A stretch of DNA of 64,000 nucleotides, taken from NCBI RefSeq assembly GCF_037893185.1, contig NZ_CP140772.1:7990001-8054000 (forward strand). The letters are read 5' to 3'. The notes below the pieces were generated by a model. The model made no database searches. It had not been told where the DNA came from and saw nothing but the letters and a program-made list of their open reading frames with translations. The position numbers were made by a program, and so were the translations under genes. The DNA comes from Chitinophaga sp. 180180018-3. GTDB lineage: Bacteria > Bacteroidota > Bacteroidia > Chitinophagales > Chitinophagaceae. Shown in pieces: positions 18,972-28,306 of the stretch (positions within the stretch are counted from its first letter, which is position 1; every line of letters begins with the position of its first letter).

Positions 18972-20372
18972 ATGGAATTCAGAATAGAGAAAGACACAAT
19001 GGGCGAGGTGAAAGTGCCTGCTAATGCCTATTATGGCGCTCAAACACAGCGCTCCATTGAAAATTTCAAGATCGCCCAGGATATTAACAAAATGCCTAAG
19101 GAGATCATCAAAGCATTTGCTTACCTGAAGAAAGCCGCTGCTATCACCAATCTTGAAGCCGGTGTATTACCGAAAGAAAAAAGTGAGCTGATTGGCCAGG
19201 TATGTGATGAGATCCTGGAAGGTAAACTGGATGACCAGTTTCCGCTGGTAGTATGGCAAACAGGTTCCGGTACCCAGTCGAACATGAACGTGAATGAAGT
19301 AGTTGCTTACCGCGCACATGTACTGCACGGTGGCCAGCTGACCGATAAAGAAAAATTTATCCACCCGAACGACGATGTGAATAAATCACAATCCTCCAAC
19401 GATACGTTCCCTACAGCCATGCACATCGCAGCATATAAAATGCTGAAGGAAACAACAATCCCGGGTATAGAAAAACTCCGCGATACCCTCGCAAAGAAAG
19501 CAGAAGCTTACAAGCATGTGGTAAAGATCGGCCGCACCCACTTTATGGATGCTACGCCACTCACACTCGGACAGGAAATCAGCGGATATGTAGCCCAGCT
19601 GAACCATGGCCTGAAAGCCATCAATAATTCACTGGCGCATCTGAGCGAACTGGCATTGGGCGGTACTGCGGTTGGTACTGGTATTAATACGCCTAAAGGC
19701 TATTCAGAGAATGTTGCTAAGAACATCGCAAAATTAACCGGACTGCCATTTATCACCGCCGAAAATAAATTCGAAGCGCTCGCTGCACATGATGCTATCG
19801 TTGAATCTCACGGCGCACTGAAAACAGTAGCGGTAAGCCTGATGAAGATAGCCAACGATGTACGCATGCTGAGCTCCGGCCCCCGCGCCGGTATTGGCGA
19901 AATCCACATCCCTGATAATGAACCAGGTTCTTCTATCATGCCGGGTAAAGTGAACCCTACGCAATGTGAGGCACTCACAATGATTGCAGCCCAGGTAATG
20001 GGTAATGATGTGGCAATCAGCGTAGGAGGCTCTAATGGCCACTTTGAGCTGAATGTGTTCAAACCGGTGATGATTTACAACTTCCTGCACAGCGCCCGCC
20101 TGATCGGTGATGGCTGTGTAAGCTTCAACGACAAATGCGCAGAAGGTATAGAACCTATCGAAGCAAATATCAAAAAACATGTGGAAAACTCCCTGATGCT
20201 GGTTACTGCGCTGAATACGAAAATCGGCTACTATAAAGCCGCTGAGATTGCACAGAAAGCACATAAGGAAGGAACTACCCTCAAGGAAATGGCAGTAAAA
20301 CTGGGTTATGTAACTCCTGCTGAATTTGATGAATGGGTGGTGCCTGCACACATGGTGGGAGAAATCAAATAA
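18972..20372 (+). CDS. fumC: Class II fumarate hydratase
   Basis: A 466-residue TCA-cycle enzyme interconverting fumarate and malate. The family signature [11 protein letters not shown] lies at about residues 319-329 and the [13 protein letters not shown] region at about 97-109. It has no iron-sulfur cysteines, fitting the oxygen-stable homotetrameric class. It has its own promoter upstream and a strong terminator downstream, so it is probably monocistronic. Confidence 0.97.
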   Translation: MEFRIEKDTMGEVKVPANAYYGAQTQRSIENFKIAQDINKMPKEIIKAFAYLKKAAAITNLEAGVLPKEKSELIGQVCDEILEGKLDDQFPLVVWQTGSGTQSNMNVNEVVAYRAHVLHGGQLTDKEKFIHPNDDVNKSQSSNDTFPTAMHIAAYKMLKETTIPGIEKLRDTLAKKAEAYKHVVKIGRTHFMDATPLTLGQEISGYVAQLNHGLKAINNSLAHLSELALGGTAVGTGINTPKGYSENVAKNIAKLTGLPFITAENKFEALAAHDAIVESHGALKTVAVSLMKIANDVRMLSSGPRAGIGEIHIPDNEPGSSIMPGKVNPTQCEALTMIAAQVMGNDVAISVGGSNGHFELNVFKPVMIYNFLHSARLIGDGCVSFNDKCAEGIEPIEANIKKHVENSLMLVTALNTKIGYYKAAEIAQKAHKEGTTLKEMAVKLGYVTPAEFDEWVVPAHMVGEIK

Positions 20373-20395
20373 ATCTCCATCTCATTAAAAATACC

Positions 20396-20433
20396 AACAG
20401 CGGAACAGGGCACACAGCATCTGTTCCGCTGTT
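20396..20433 (+). terminator. Terminator after fumC
   Basis: Perfect 13-base stem (20396-20408 with 20421-20433) followed by a T tract. Confidence 0.9.
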
Positions 20434-20517
20434 TTTTATATTCTATCCTCTGCCCATCTGCTAAACGCTTATCTTCGCCGAACACTCACCGTTAACACTA
20501 AAACCTGGGAGCTGACT

Positions 20518-21486
20518 ATGAAATTGCTATTCTTTAGTGCGCAATCCTACGATATCCATTACTTCAATCTCGCCAACACGCGGGGCCTGCATCAATTCCG
20601 GTTCCTCGATGCACCATTGAATGAAGATAATACCGCACTCATCAAAGATGAAGAAGCGGTTTGTGTATTCGTGAACGATAAAGTGAATGCTGCCGTGATC
20701 AGTATGCTGCAGGCGAAAGGCGTGCGGCTTATTGCCCTCCGTTGCGCCGGATTCAATAATGTTGATCTGAAGGCAGCCGAGGCTGCCAATATAAAAGTGG
20801 TGAGGGTTCCTGCCTATTCGCCAAATGCAGTGGCCGAACATGCTGTTGCATTGCTGCTTGCCCTCAACCGGAAAATATATAAATCGTATAACCGTGTACG
20901 TGACGGTAACTTTACCCTGAACGGGCTGGAAGGATTTGATCTTTTCGGAAAAACGATAGGCGTGATCGGTACCGGAAACATCGGCGCTGTGTTTTGCAGA
21001 ATCATGCTGGGCTTTGGTTGCAGGGTCTATGCCCACGATCTTTATGAAAACGCTGACCTGAAAACGGCTGGCGTTGAATATGTATCCATGAACACCGTTT
21101 TTGCCCAATCAGATATTATTTCATTGCATTGCCCGCTGTTGCCCGACACACATCATATTGTGAACGCCCACTCTATTGCCTCCATGAAACGGGGCGTGGT
21201 ATTGATTAATACCAGTCGCGGTGGCCTTGTAGATACGAAAGCCGTGGTGGAAGCACTGAAAAACGGACATTTAGGGGCACTGGGTATAGATGTATATGAA
21301 CAGGAAGAACATTTATTTTTCCAGAATTTTTCTGGAGTAGTGATACAGGACGACGTATTATCAAGACTCACCACCTTCCCCAATGTATTGATCACTGCTC
21401 ATCAGGGCTTTTTCACGAAAGAGGCACTGATGCAGATCGCAGAAATAACGCTGCGGAACGTGGCGGAATTTGAAAAGGTACACTAG
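20518..21486 (+). CDS. D-2-hydroxyacid dehydrogenase, D-lactate dehydrogenase type
   Basis: A 322-residue NAD-dependent enzyme. The nucleotide-binding GVIGTGNIG is at about 148-156 and the catalytic triad Arg234 (NTSRGG), Glu263 (DVYEQEE) and His295 (TAHQGF) is complete. RCAGFNNVD at about 75-83 is the substrate loop typical of fermentative LdhA, so reduction of pyruvate to D-lactate is the best guess. Other 2-keto acids cannot be excluded. It is a single gene between two terminators. Confidence 0.9.
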   Translation: MKLLFFSAQSYDIHYFNLANTRGLHQFRFLDAPLNEDNTALIKDEEAVCVFVNDKVNAAVISMLQAKGVRLIALRCAGFNNVDLKAAEAANIKVVRVPAYSPNAVAEHAVALLLALNRKIYKSYNRVRDGNFTLNGLEGFDLFGKTIGVIGTGNIGAVFCRIMLGFGCRVYAHDLYENADLKTAGVEYVSMNTVFAQSDIISLHCPLLPDTHHIVNAHSIASMKRGVVLINTSRGGLVDTKAVVEALKNGHLGALGIDVYEQEEHLFFQNFSGVVIQDDVLSRLTTFPNVLITAHQGFFTKEALMQIAEITLRNVAEFEKVH

Positions 21487-21494
21487 CTTATAAT

Positions 21495-21536
21495 AAAAAT
21501 GCAGCGAAGAATAGCATTTTTCTTCGCTGCATTTTT
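21495..21536. terminator. Bidirectional terminator between the dehydrogenase and TonB receptor genes
   Basis: Perfect 16-base stem (21495-21510 with 21521-21536) with A-rich and T-rich ends, so it has a U tract in both directions. The flanking genes converge. Confidence 0.9.
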
Positions 21537-21551
21537 ACCGGAAACTAAACG

Positions 21552-24416
21552 CTAGTCTCTCTTCCTGAATATATTATCATATGTCACGGTCAGGTAGTAA
21601 AGGCCGCGGATCGTTGGACCGCCAACATACTGAAAGTACTGCGTATTCAGCAGGTTGGAGGCGCCCACTTTAAATGAAGTATTGATCTTGGGTACGCGGT
21701 AGGTTACCTGGGCATCTACGGTGTTATAGGAAGGCACATCGCCGTTTCCGAACAGGTTCTGCCAGTAGAAGGTATTCTGCCAGTGCCATACTACGTTAAA
21801 GCCGATATTCCGGAATACATTTCTGTTACCTATGCTGACGTTGGTGAACCAGTTAGGGGTATTGAAACCGGGAATCAGTGCATCATCTTTGGTTTTATCC
21901 TGTGCTAATGTGTTGTAGTTGGCGTTGCCACTTATCGTATAGCCTTTATAGATATCGTAGGTAACTGCCAGTGCTACTCCGTAGTTGCTGACGGCGGATT
22001 TACTGTTCGTCCATACCCGGTATCGGTTTTGCTGGGCTTTGTCCAGCATCTGATTCCATACCGTCTGGTCCGCATTATGTACATCGCCGGTTTTGGGCAC
22101 TACAGCTTCTACCTGGCCAATAAAATGTTTGTAGGTACTGTAGTAGCCATCGAGGTCTATGAAGAGCTTATTGTCCAGTAAAACGGCTTTATAGCCGGCT
22201 TCAAAAGCATTGATCTCTTCCGGTACGATCGGATCAAGGTTAGCTATTTTCAATACGCCGGCATTTTTGGCGGCGGCCGCATCTTTCGAAATATGTTCCG
22301 CGTTGATGGTCTTGTTTACTGCTACTCCAAAAGCGTCCACAGAGCTGGTCAGATAGGAATTTTTAAAATAACCGAGTCCCTGCTCAATGAATGCAAGTCC
22401 GCCTACACGCCGTACCTGGCCGTTGTTAACGAAGGAATAGGCTTCAAACAGCGACGGAAACCGGAACCCGTTCTGCCAGGAAACGCGGAACGTATGTTTG
22501 TCTTTTATACTGTAGACAGCGGCAATACGGGGATTCACCTTTCCATCGAACTGTTCATTTTTATCGTAGCGCAATGATCCTGTCAGTTTTAAGGCGTCGT
22601 TGAAGAAGGTTTTGCTGATCTGGGCAAATCCGCCGTACTTACCGTACCAAATGTGCTTTCCACCCGCTTCATTGCGCTTGTCGGCCGGTCTGGAGAAGTC
22701 CACGAAGTTATTGCCATCGGGTATGATCTCATAGGTGCGGTAATCGGCGCCTACGAGTACGTCTGCGAAATGAATGTATTTACGCAGGTTCCAGGTACCT
22801 TCTGTATGATAAAAACGGCTTTTTTGCCAGAGTGCGGCGCCACCACTGGTGTTAGCCGGGTTCTTGGAAACAGGGTAGATATCCCAGTCGTTGATCCCCT
22901 TGATTTTAGCTACCTGGGCATCGAAAGCAGCGGTACCCGGTGTCCATCTGCCCGCATCCGCAAATGATCTGGCGGCCTGATGTGCAGCTACGAGGTCTTT
23001 ACCGGAAGTGAGTGCGTCGTTGAGCGCTTTGGTATAATCGGCCTGCCATTGTTTATCCGGTTTGAAAGATTTTTCCAGGTTGTCGGCCAATGGATTCATG
23101 TTATAGGAATCCCCCGTATTTTCTATGGAAATGTAGGATCTCAGTGTAAAATCAGGATGTGTCAGTTCCAGTTTGGCATTTTGCACCGTCACGCCTTTCA
23201 GCCCGATACGGTTACCACGCTGGAAGAAGCCATCCATTTGCCCGTACCGGTAAGAAGCAGCCAATTCCATCTTACGGGGCAGCCGGAAGTTCAATGAGAT
23301 ATCGGCTTTGGTATTCCGCACAGTGTAATCGCCTACCAGGTCTTTTTCCCAGTAGCCAGTGCGGTGTACGTTATAAGCCCGGCCATCCTTATCGATGATC
23401 TGCAGATTGGCATTGTCGCCATATTTATTCCAGGCGTCGTTGGCAATGTTATTCGGTCCGCTCAGCTGAGGAAAGTCAGGATTGATCTTCGATTGCGGGG
23501 TGAAGTCATTGTGACTGTCGGCGTACCAGTCTGTTCCCTGCATATAGCTCAGATTAATTTTCCAGGCAAACCAGGAGGAATATGCCTGCGCATAACGTAC
23601 AGCCGTTTCCGTGAGTAGCTTAGCGCCGCCTGCATCGCCCACATGATTCACTGCCAGTTTCTGATATACGCTCACGCCCTGGTACTGGAAAGGGTTTTTC
23701 GTGATCAGGTTCGACATCCCGTTGATGGCATTCATCCCATAGAGCGCGGAAGAGGCGCCGGGAGTTACTTCCACACTGGAAATATCCAGTTCAGTAGGGC
23801 CGATGGCATTTCCCAATGGAACACCCAAAGTAGCGGCCTGGTTATCTACCCCATCTACCAGCTGCATGAAACGGAAGTTATTGGGCACATTAAAGCCACG
23901 GGTATTGAACACTTTAAACGTAAGACCGGCAGTAGTCATCTGTACGCCTTTGAGGTTGCCAAGTGCATCATAAAAAGTGGACGATGGCGTTTCCTTGAGT
24001 GCCCTGATATCCAGCTTTTCTATGGCTACAGGAGAGCGCAGCAGTCTTTCCTGCTGACGGGAAGCAGATACTACTACCTCGTTTACCAGCAGCGATTGCG
24101 TATACAGCTGTATCGCAATTTTACTATTGCTGTTTTTTACTTCGAACTCCTGTGGTTGATAGCCAATCAGCCTGATAACGAGTTTCAATGGAAATTTTGA
24201 GTTGGTGGTTACTTCAAAGAGGCCGGCGGTATCTGTTTGTGCGCCGAATGAAGTGCCTTTGATCTGTACAGAAGCGCCAGGCAGCCCAAAGCCATGATCG
24301 TCGGTGATTTTACCGGCGATCACGTAAGAGCCGTTCAGCTGGGCCAATACAGCAACCGGACTTAATACCAATATTACAAGCAGGTATTTAGCCAGTACAG
24401 GTAAGAACTTTTGCAT
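21552..24416 (-). CDS. TonB-dependent outer-membrane receptor
   Basis: A 954-residue receptor. A signal peptide is followed by a carboxypeptidase-like beta-sandwich domain (IAGKITDDHGFGLPGASVQI, then LIGYQPQEFEV), then the plug domain (NEVVVSASRQQERLLRSPVA and a VEVTPGASSALYG stretch) and a long beta-barrel ending GLYYLTVTYDNIF. The length and lack of a SusD neighbour argue against a glycan SusC; it resembles vitamin, siderophore or unknown-substrate receptors. A textbook promoter lies 137-167 bases upstream. Confidence 0.9.
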   Translation of the reverse strand: MQKFLPVLAKYLLVILVLSPVAVLAQLNGSYVIAGKITDDHGFGLPGASVQIKGTSFGAQTDTAGLFEVTTNSKFPLKLVIRLIGYQPQEFEVKNSNSKIAIQLYTQSLLVNEVVVSASRQQERLLRSPVAIEKLDIRALKETPSSTFYDALGNLKGVQMTTAGLTFKVFNTRGFNVPNNFRFMQLVDGVDNQAATLGVPLGNAIGPTELDISSVEVTPGASSALYGMNAINGMSNLITKNPFQYQGVSVYQKLAVNHVGDAGGAKLLTETAVRYAQAYSSWFAWKINLSYMQGTDWYADSHNDFTPQSKINPDFPQLSGPNNIANDAWNKYGDNANLQIIDKDGRAYNVHRTGYWEKDLVGDYTVRNTKADISLNFRLPRKMELAASYRYGQMDGFFQRGNRIGLKGVTVQNAKLELTHPDFTLRSYISIENTGDSYNMNPLADNLEKSFKPDKQWQADYTKALNDALTSGKDLVAAHQAARSFADAGRWTPGTAAFDAQVAKIKGINDWDIYPVSKNPANTSGGAALWQKSRFYHTEGTWNLRKYIHFADVLVGADYRTYEIIPDGNNFVDFSRPADKRNEAGGKHIWYGKYGGFAQISKTFFNDALKLTGSLRYDKNEQFDGKVNPRIAAVYSIKDKHTFRVSWQNGFRFPSLFEAYSFVNNGQVRRVGGLAFIEQGLGYFKNSYLTSSVDAFGVAVNKTINAEHISKDAAAAKNAGVLKIANLDPIVPEEINAFEAGYKAVLLDNKLFIDLDGYYSTYKHFIGQVEAVVPKTGDVHNADQTVWNQMLDKAQQNRYRVWTNSKSAVSNYGVALAVTYDIYKGYTISGNANYNTLAQDKTKDDALIPGFNTPNWFTNVSIGNRNVFRNIGFNVVWHWQNTFYWQNLFGNGDVPSYNTVDAQVTYRVPKINTSFKVGASNLLNTQYFQYVGGPTIRGLYYLTVTYDNIFRKRD

Positions 24417-24552
24417 AGTGTTGGTAACATTATTGGATTCTGGAATGATAAAAATGATAAGAGGAAGTATAAAATCGATGTTGTGCCTAACATCGTATTA
24501 ATAATGAGTGTGTTGTAAATTTATTAACCATATAGTCTATAGAATTAGTAGA

Positions 24553-24583
24553 CAAATATAGTCCGGGTATTTTTCATTTCAAA
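24553..24583 (-). promoter_or_regulatory. Promoter of the TonB receptor gene
   Basis: Read leftward: TTTG (24583-24580), a spacer of exactly 19 bases, then TATATTTG (24560-24553). This is the best match to the Bacteroidota consensus in the window. It implies a 5' leader of about 130 bases. The remaining gap to 24770 shows no gene; a TGGCAGG/CCTGCCA inverted repeat sits near 24703-24741. Confidence 0.7.
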
Positions 24584-24770
24584 GCAAACCCGCCAAAAAA
24601 AAGCAGCCAGGGTGATGATTATACCGCAGGAATAGTTGTAAGTGGTTAATTATAAATATGTTATATGAAGATGTTTTTTTTAGGGGAATTCCGGAGGCGA
24701 TAGTGGCAGGTGAATATCTTACCGGTACATCTTCCTGCCAACATAACAGCATATAGGCAGGACATGAATA

Positions 24771-24809
24771 AAAAGGAAAGCGCCCGCTGTAAGCGGGCGC
24801 TTTCCTTTT
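24771..24809. terminator. Terminator after lspA
   Basis: Perfect 18-base stem (24771-24788 with 24792-24809) around a 3-base loop, GC-rich at the top with A/T-rich feet. It lies 18 bases beyond the lspA stop and ends the leftward alr-lspA transcripts. Confidence 0.9.
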
Positions 24810-24827
24810 TATTTAAGAATGTTGAAA

Positions 24828-25484
24828 TTATACTGCAGGATCTTTTGCCACCGGAGGTTCCACTTCTTTGTTATGATGTGCGTGCTTTCCGAAAAAACGT
24901 TTTTGAAAAACGAGGATAGCAATAACACCGGTGGAAATAGCGGCATCCGCTACGTTAAACACGGGGCGGAAGAAAACGAAATAATCACCGCCTTTGAAGG
25001 GAATCCATTTAGGCAGGTAGCCTTCATAGATAGGGAAATAGAGCATATCTACCACCCGGCCATGTAAAAAGCTGCCATAACCGCCGCCGGAAGGCATAAA
25101 CTTCGCCACTTCGTAACCTATACTGTCGTTGAAGATCAGACCATAAAACATGCTGTCTATCAGGTTACCGGCAGCTCCCGCCAGGATCAGGGATCCGCAG
25201 ATCAGCAAACCGGTGCTGTATTTTTCTTTCACCAGCCTTTTCATGTACACAAAACCCACTACCACGGCAGCCAGGCGGAATAAGGTGAGCAGGATCTTCC
25301 CAAAATCGCCTCCAAACTTCAGCCCGTAGGCCATTCCTTCATTCTCAATGAAATGGATCCTGAACCAATTCGGAATAATCACAAACTCCTGTTGCATGAA
25401 CATATGCGTTTTGATCCAGAACTTCAGCGTCTGATCAATCACCAGGATAAGGATAACAATAAATACTACGTGACGATATTTCAA
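24828..25484 (-). CDS. lspA: Lipoprotein signal peptidase II
   Basis: A 218-residue inner-membrane aspartyl protease that cleaves prolipoproteins before the lipidated cysteine. Catalytic Asp110 is in GNLIDS and Asp180 in FNVADAA, and the AGAAGN motif precedes the first. A loop of about 25 extra residues lies between the two catalytic parts, as in other Bacteroidota, together with a His/Pro-rich C-terminal tail. No ATG is available, and the frame starts with TTG at 25484. It lies 60 bases downstream of the murF-alr fusion on the same strand. It would process the several lipoproteins encoded in this window. Confidence 0.93.
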   Translation of the reverse strand: MKYRHVVFIVILILVIDQTLKFWIKTHMFMQQEFVIIPNWFRIHFIENEGMAYGLKFGGDFGKILLTLFRLAAVVVGFVYMKRLVKEKYSTGLLICGSLILAGAAGNLIDSMFYGLIFNDSIGYEVAKFMPSGGGYGSFLHGRVVDMLYFPIYEGYLPKWIPFKGGDYFVFFRPVFNVADAAISTGVIAILVFQKRFFGKHAHHNKEVEPPVAKDPAV

Positions 25485-25544
25485 CTGATATTAGAATTTT
25501 ATCAAAAATAATAGTTTATTTCAAAGTCGAAGCCTGCAATATCA

Positions 25545-28058
25545 CTATTCCTGAAAATATACCCTTTTTACACGCTGTGAAATTCCTGTTAATATTTCGT
25601 ACGGAATAGTATCCGCCCAGCCCGCAAGCTCCTGTACTGGCAGATCCTGGCCGAAAACGATCACTTCGTCCCCTTCTGCAATATCTGTGATATGTGTTAC
25701 ATCCAGCATCAGCATATCCATGGCTACCACTCCAATCACCGACGCCATTTTGCCACGGATCAGCATTTTTCCTACGCCCATGCCCAATCTCCGGGGATAT
25801 CCGTCGGCATAACCGATACGTACTGTTGCAGTTACTGACGGCCCTTTGGCCTCCCAGCGGGCACCATAGCCTACTGTTTCTCCTGCTTCGAGGTGTTTCA
25901 GCTGTGCCACCGTAGTTTTCAGGGTACTTACATTGCGGAGCTGATCCTGGATGGCATTACTGCTGTCGATGCCGTACATGCCAATACCTAATCGCACCAT
26001 ATCCAGTTGCAGATCAGCATGCCTGCTGATACCGGCGCTGTTATCGATATGTCTGATAACGGCGTAACCCAGTGCTTTCTGCAGTTCGTGGCTCATTTCG
26101 AAGAACAGGCGGCCCTGCTGCTGGGTGAGCGCATCTTTTTCCGGATCCTCGCTTGCTGCGAGGTGACTGAAAATAGATTGCACTTTTACCAGTGGCGTAG
26201 CGGTAAGCATCTGCCCCAGTTCTGCTATATCACTCTTCACAAAGCCCAGCCGGTGCATCCCGGTGTCCAGCTTAATGTGTATCGGAATGGCGGATTTACC
26301 TGTTGCGGTAATTTCTTCCATAAACTGCAATAAGAGCTGTATGGAATAGATTTCCGGTTCCAGGTTCCATTGCAGGATGGCATCGAAGCTGGCTGGTTCG
26401 GGATTCATTACCATGATAGGCATGGTAATGCCGGCCCTTCTCAGCTCTACCCCTTCATCGGCATAAGCCACTGCCAGGTAATCCACTCCGTGGAACTGCA
26501 GCAGGTTGGCGATCTCAAAACTGCCGCTGCCGTAAGAGAATGCTTTCACCATCGCCATTAGTTTGGTGTCGGGCTTGAGCATCGACTGATACAGCTTCAC
26601 ATTGTGGGAGATGGCAGAAAGATTGATCTCCAGGATGGTCTGATGCGCCTTTTGCTCCAGCAGTTTTCCGATGCGTTCGAACTGGAATACACGGGAACCT
26701 TTTACCAGTATGGTTTCATTCTGGAAATCGTCCGCATTGAACTGTTGTATATATTCATCGGTAGTGGTGAAAAACTGCGTTTTCAATCCTTCTATCTGCT
26801 GAAAACTTTTTTTCTCGCGGCCGATATTCTTACCAATAGCAATCAGGCGGTTGATACCTTTTTTCTGCAGCAGATCTGCTACTTCTTCATATAGTGATGC
26901 ATCGCTTTTTCCACTCTGCAGGATATCACTCAGTATAACCGTGCGCGTAGCATGTTGCTGCTGTTGCTGGAGAAAATCCAGCGCAATGGTCAATGAGCCC
27001 AGATCCAGGTTGTAGCTGTCGTTTATTACCGAACAGTTGTTGATTCCCTGTTTCAATTCCAGGCGCATGGCGATATTGCTCAGCTGATCCATCCGCTGCT
27101 GAATCACCGCGGGGTCTTTGCCCAGGTAAAGCATCAACGCTACACAGTGAATCGCATTTTCAATAGAACCCTCGTCTACAAAGGGTATCCTGAAATGCAG
27201 AGAGGTTTGTTTATACAGCACCTCGATCTGTGTATGATGTTCGTTCTTGTCGACACTGGTTACTCGCAGATCTGCATCTGTTTTCCTGGACCACGAAAAC
27301 AATTCCGGGCCGCCTCCACCGCCTTCCTGGTTATCTTTTTTACCTACCTGGTTATGGAAGGCCAGCACACATTCATTGAGGGCCAGGTAATCTTTACAAT
27401 AAATCAGTATATCACTTTTGGCAAACAGTACCAGCTTTTCATTGATCTTCTGGCGGATATTCAAAAAACCTTCGCTATGTGCTTCGCCTATATTGGTAAA
27501 TATACCGATGGTTGGACGGATGATCTTTTCCAGGTTTACCATTTCCCCGGGTTGGGATATACCGGCTTCGAAGATGGCCAGCTGGTGCTCCGGTTTCATC
27601 TGCCATACAGACAATGGTACTCCTATCTGCGAATTATAGCTTTTCGGACTGCGTACGATGTTGTAATCTTTTTCAAGTAACTGGAACAACCATTCTTTTA
27701 CAATAGTTTTTCCGTTACTGCCGGTAATACCTATCACCGGAATGTGGAACTGCTGCCGGTGGAAAGCCACCAGCGTGTGCAGTGCCTGCATGGTATCTTT
27801 TACAAGGATAAAATTGGCCTTGGGATATTTTTCCAGTGGTACAGGCTCACTTACAATGAAGTTGCTGACTCCTTTGCGGTATAGTTCTTCAATGTATTGG
27901 TGTGCATTGCGCCGCGGGCTAACCAATGGAATGAACAGCGATGTTTCCGGGAAGCTGAGCTTCCTGCTGTCCAATAGCAGATGTTCAATTTCAGAAAATC
28001 CTGTCTCTTGCAACAATTCTCCTTTCAAAGTCTTGTTGATGCTTGCTGCGTTATACAC
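25545..28058 (-). CDS. MurF-like ligase fused to alanine racemase
   Basis: An 837-residue two-domain protein. The N-terminal half is a Mur ligase with an intact ATP loop, GITGSNGKT (about 110-118). The C-terminal half is alanine racemase, with the PLP lysine near residue 505 (AMVKAFSYGSG in place of the usual VKADAYGHG) and the catalytic-tyrosine segment VGYGARW. The two would make D-Ala and join D-Ala-D-Ala to the cell-wall precursor. A GTG at 28058 gives a family-like start; a TTG at 28094 adds 12 residues. A separate full MurF is encoded at 36643, so the fused ligase half may be redundant or regulatory. Confidence 0.92.
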   Translation of the reverse strand: MYNAASINKTLKGELLQETGFSEIEHLLLDSRKLSFPETSLFIPLVSPRRNAHQYIEELYRKGVSNFIVSEPVPLEKYPKANFILVKDTMQALHTLVAFHRQQFHIPVIGITGSNGKTIVKEWLFQLLEKDYNIVRSPKSYNSQIGVPLSVWQMKPEHQLAIFEAGISQPGEMVNLEKIIRPTIGIFTNIGEAHSEGFLNIRQKINEKLVLFAKSDILIYCKDYLALNECVLAFHNQVGKKDNQEGGGGGPELFSWSRKTDADLRVTSVDKNEHHTQIEVLYKQTSLHFRIPFVDEGSIENAIHCVALMLYLGKDPAVIQQRMDQLSNIAMRLELKQGINNCSVINDSYNLDLGSLTIALDFLQQQQQHATRTVILSDILQSGKSDASLYEEVADLLQKKGINRLIAIGKNIGREKKSFQQIEGLKTQFFTTTDEYIQQFNADDFQNETILVKGSRVFQFERIGKLLEQKAHQTILEINLSAISHNVKLYQSMLKPDTKLMAMVKAFSYGSGSFEIANLLQFHGVDYLAVAYADEGVELRRAGITMPIMVMNPEPASFDAILQWNLEPEIYSIQLLLQFMEEITATGKSAIPIHIKLDTGMHRLGFVKSDIAELGQMLTATPLVKVQSIFSHLAASEDPEKDALTQQQGRLFFEMSHELQKALGYAVIRHIDNSAGISRHADLQLDMVRLGIGMYGIDSSNAIQDQLRNVSTLKTTVAQLKHLEAGETVGYGARWEAKGPSVTATVRIGYADGYPRRLGMGVGKMLIRGKMASVIGVVAMDMLMLDVTHITDIAEGDEVIVFGQDLPVQELAGWADTIPYEILTGISQRVKRVYFQE

Positions 28059-28197
28059 GTTTATCAGATTTGAATAAGCACTTAGCAACTGCAAATTGAT
28101 GTATTGCCTGCTGCTTTTTATTTCTCTTCAGTTTCCGGTAATTCTCTTTTCTGACGGCGGAGGGAATGGAACCTTCAAATACAATCACCTGCACCAT
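28051..28197 (-). CDS. Possible small basic protein ahead of murF-alr
   Basis: An ATG at 28197 opens 48 codons, with a basic Lys/Arg/Gln-rich middle (KLKRNKKQQA) and a TAA stop lying inside the GTGTATAA start region of murF-alr. The overlap would suit translational coupling. No domain is recognised and the gap is short, so this may be chance. Confidence 0.25.
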   Translation of the reverse strand: MVQVIVFEGSIPSAVRKENYRKLKRNKKQQAIHQFAVAKCLFKSDKRV

Positions 28198-28306
28198 TAC
28201 ATAAAAGTATACCCTGCATTGATATAAGTATTTTTTCTATGTGTTGGCCTTCTCAGAGCAGCAAATATAGGAAAACGCCAGCTAGGAATTATTGATTAAC
28301 AGAATC

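Noticed and set aside
19734..20351. A 205-codon open frame antisense to fumC
   Set aside because: No domain and a composition rich in His, Cys and Phe, typical of a shadow frame.
24417..24770. Possible cobalamin riboswitch upstream of the TonB receptor
   Set aside because: I could not find a B12-box or the expected fold, and the leader after the predicted promoter is too short for the full element.
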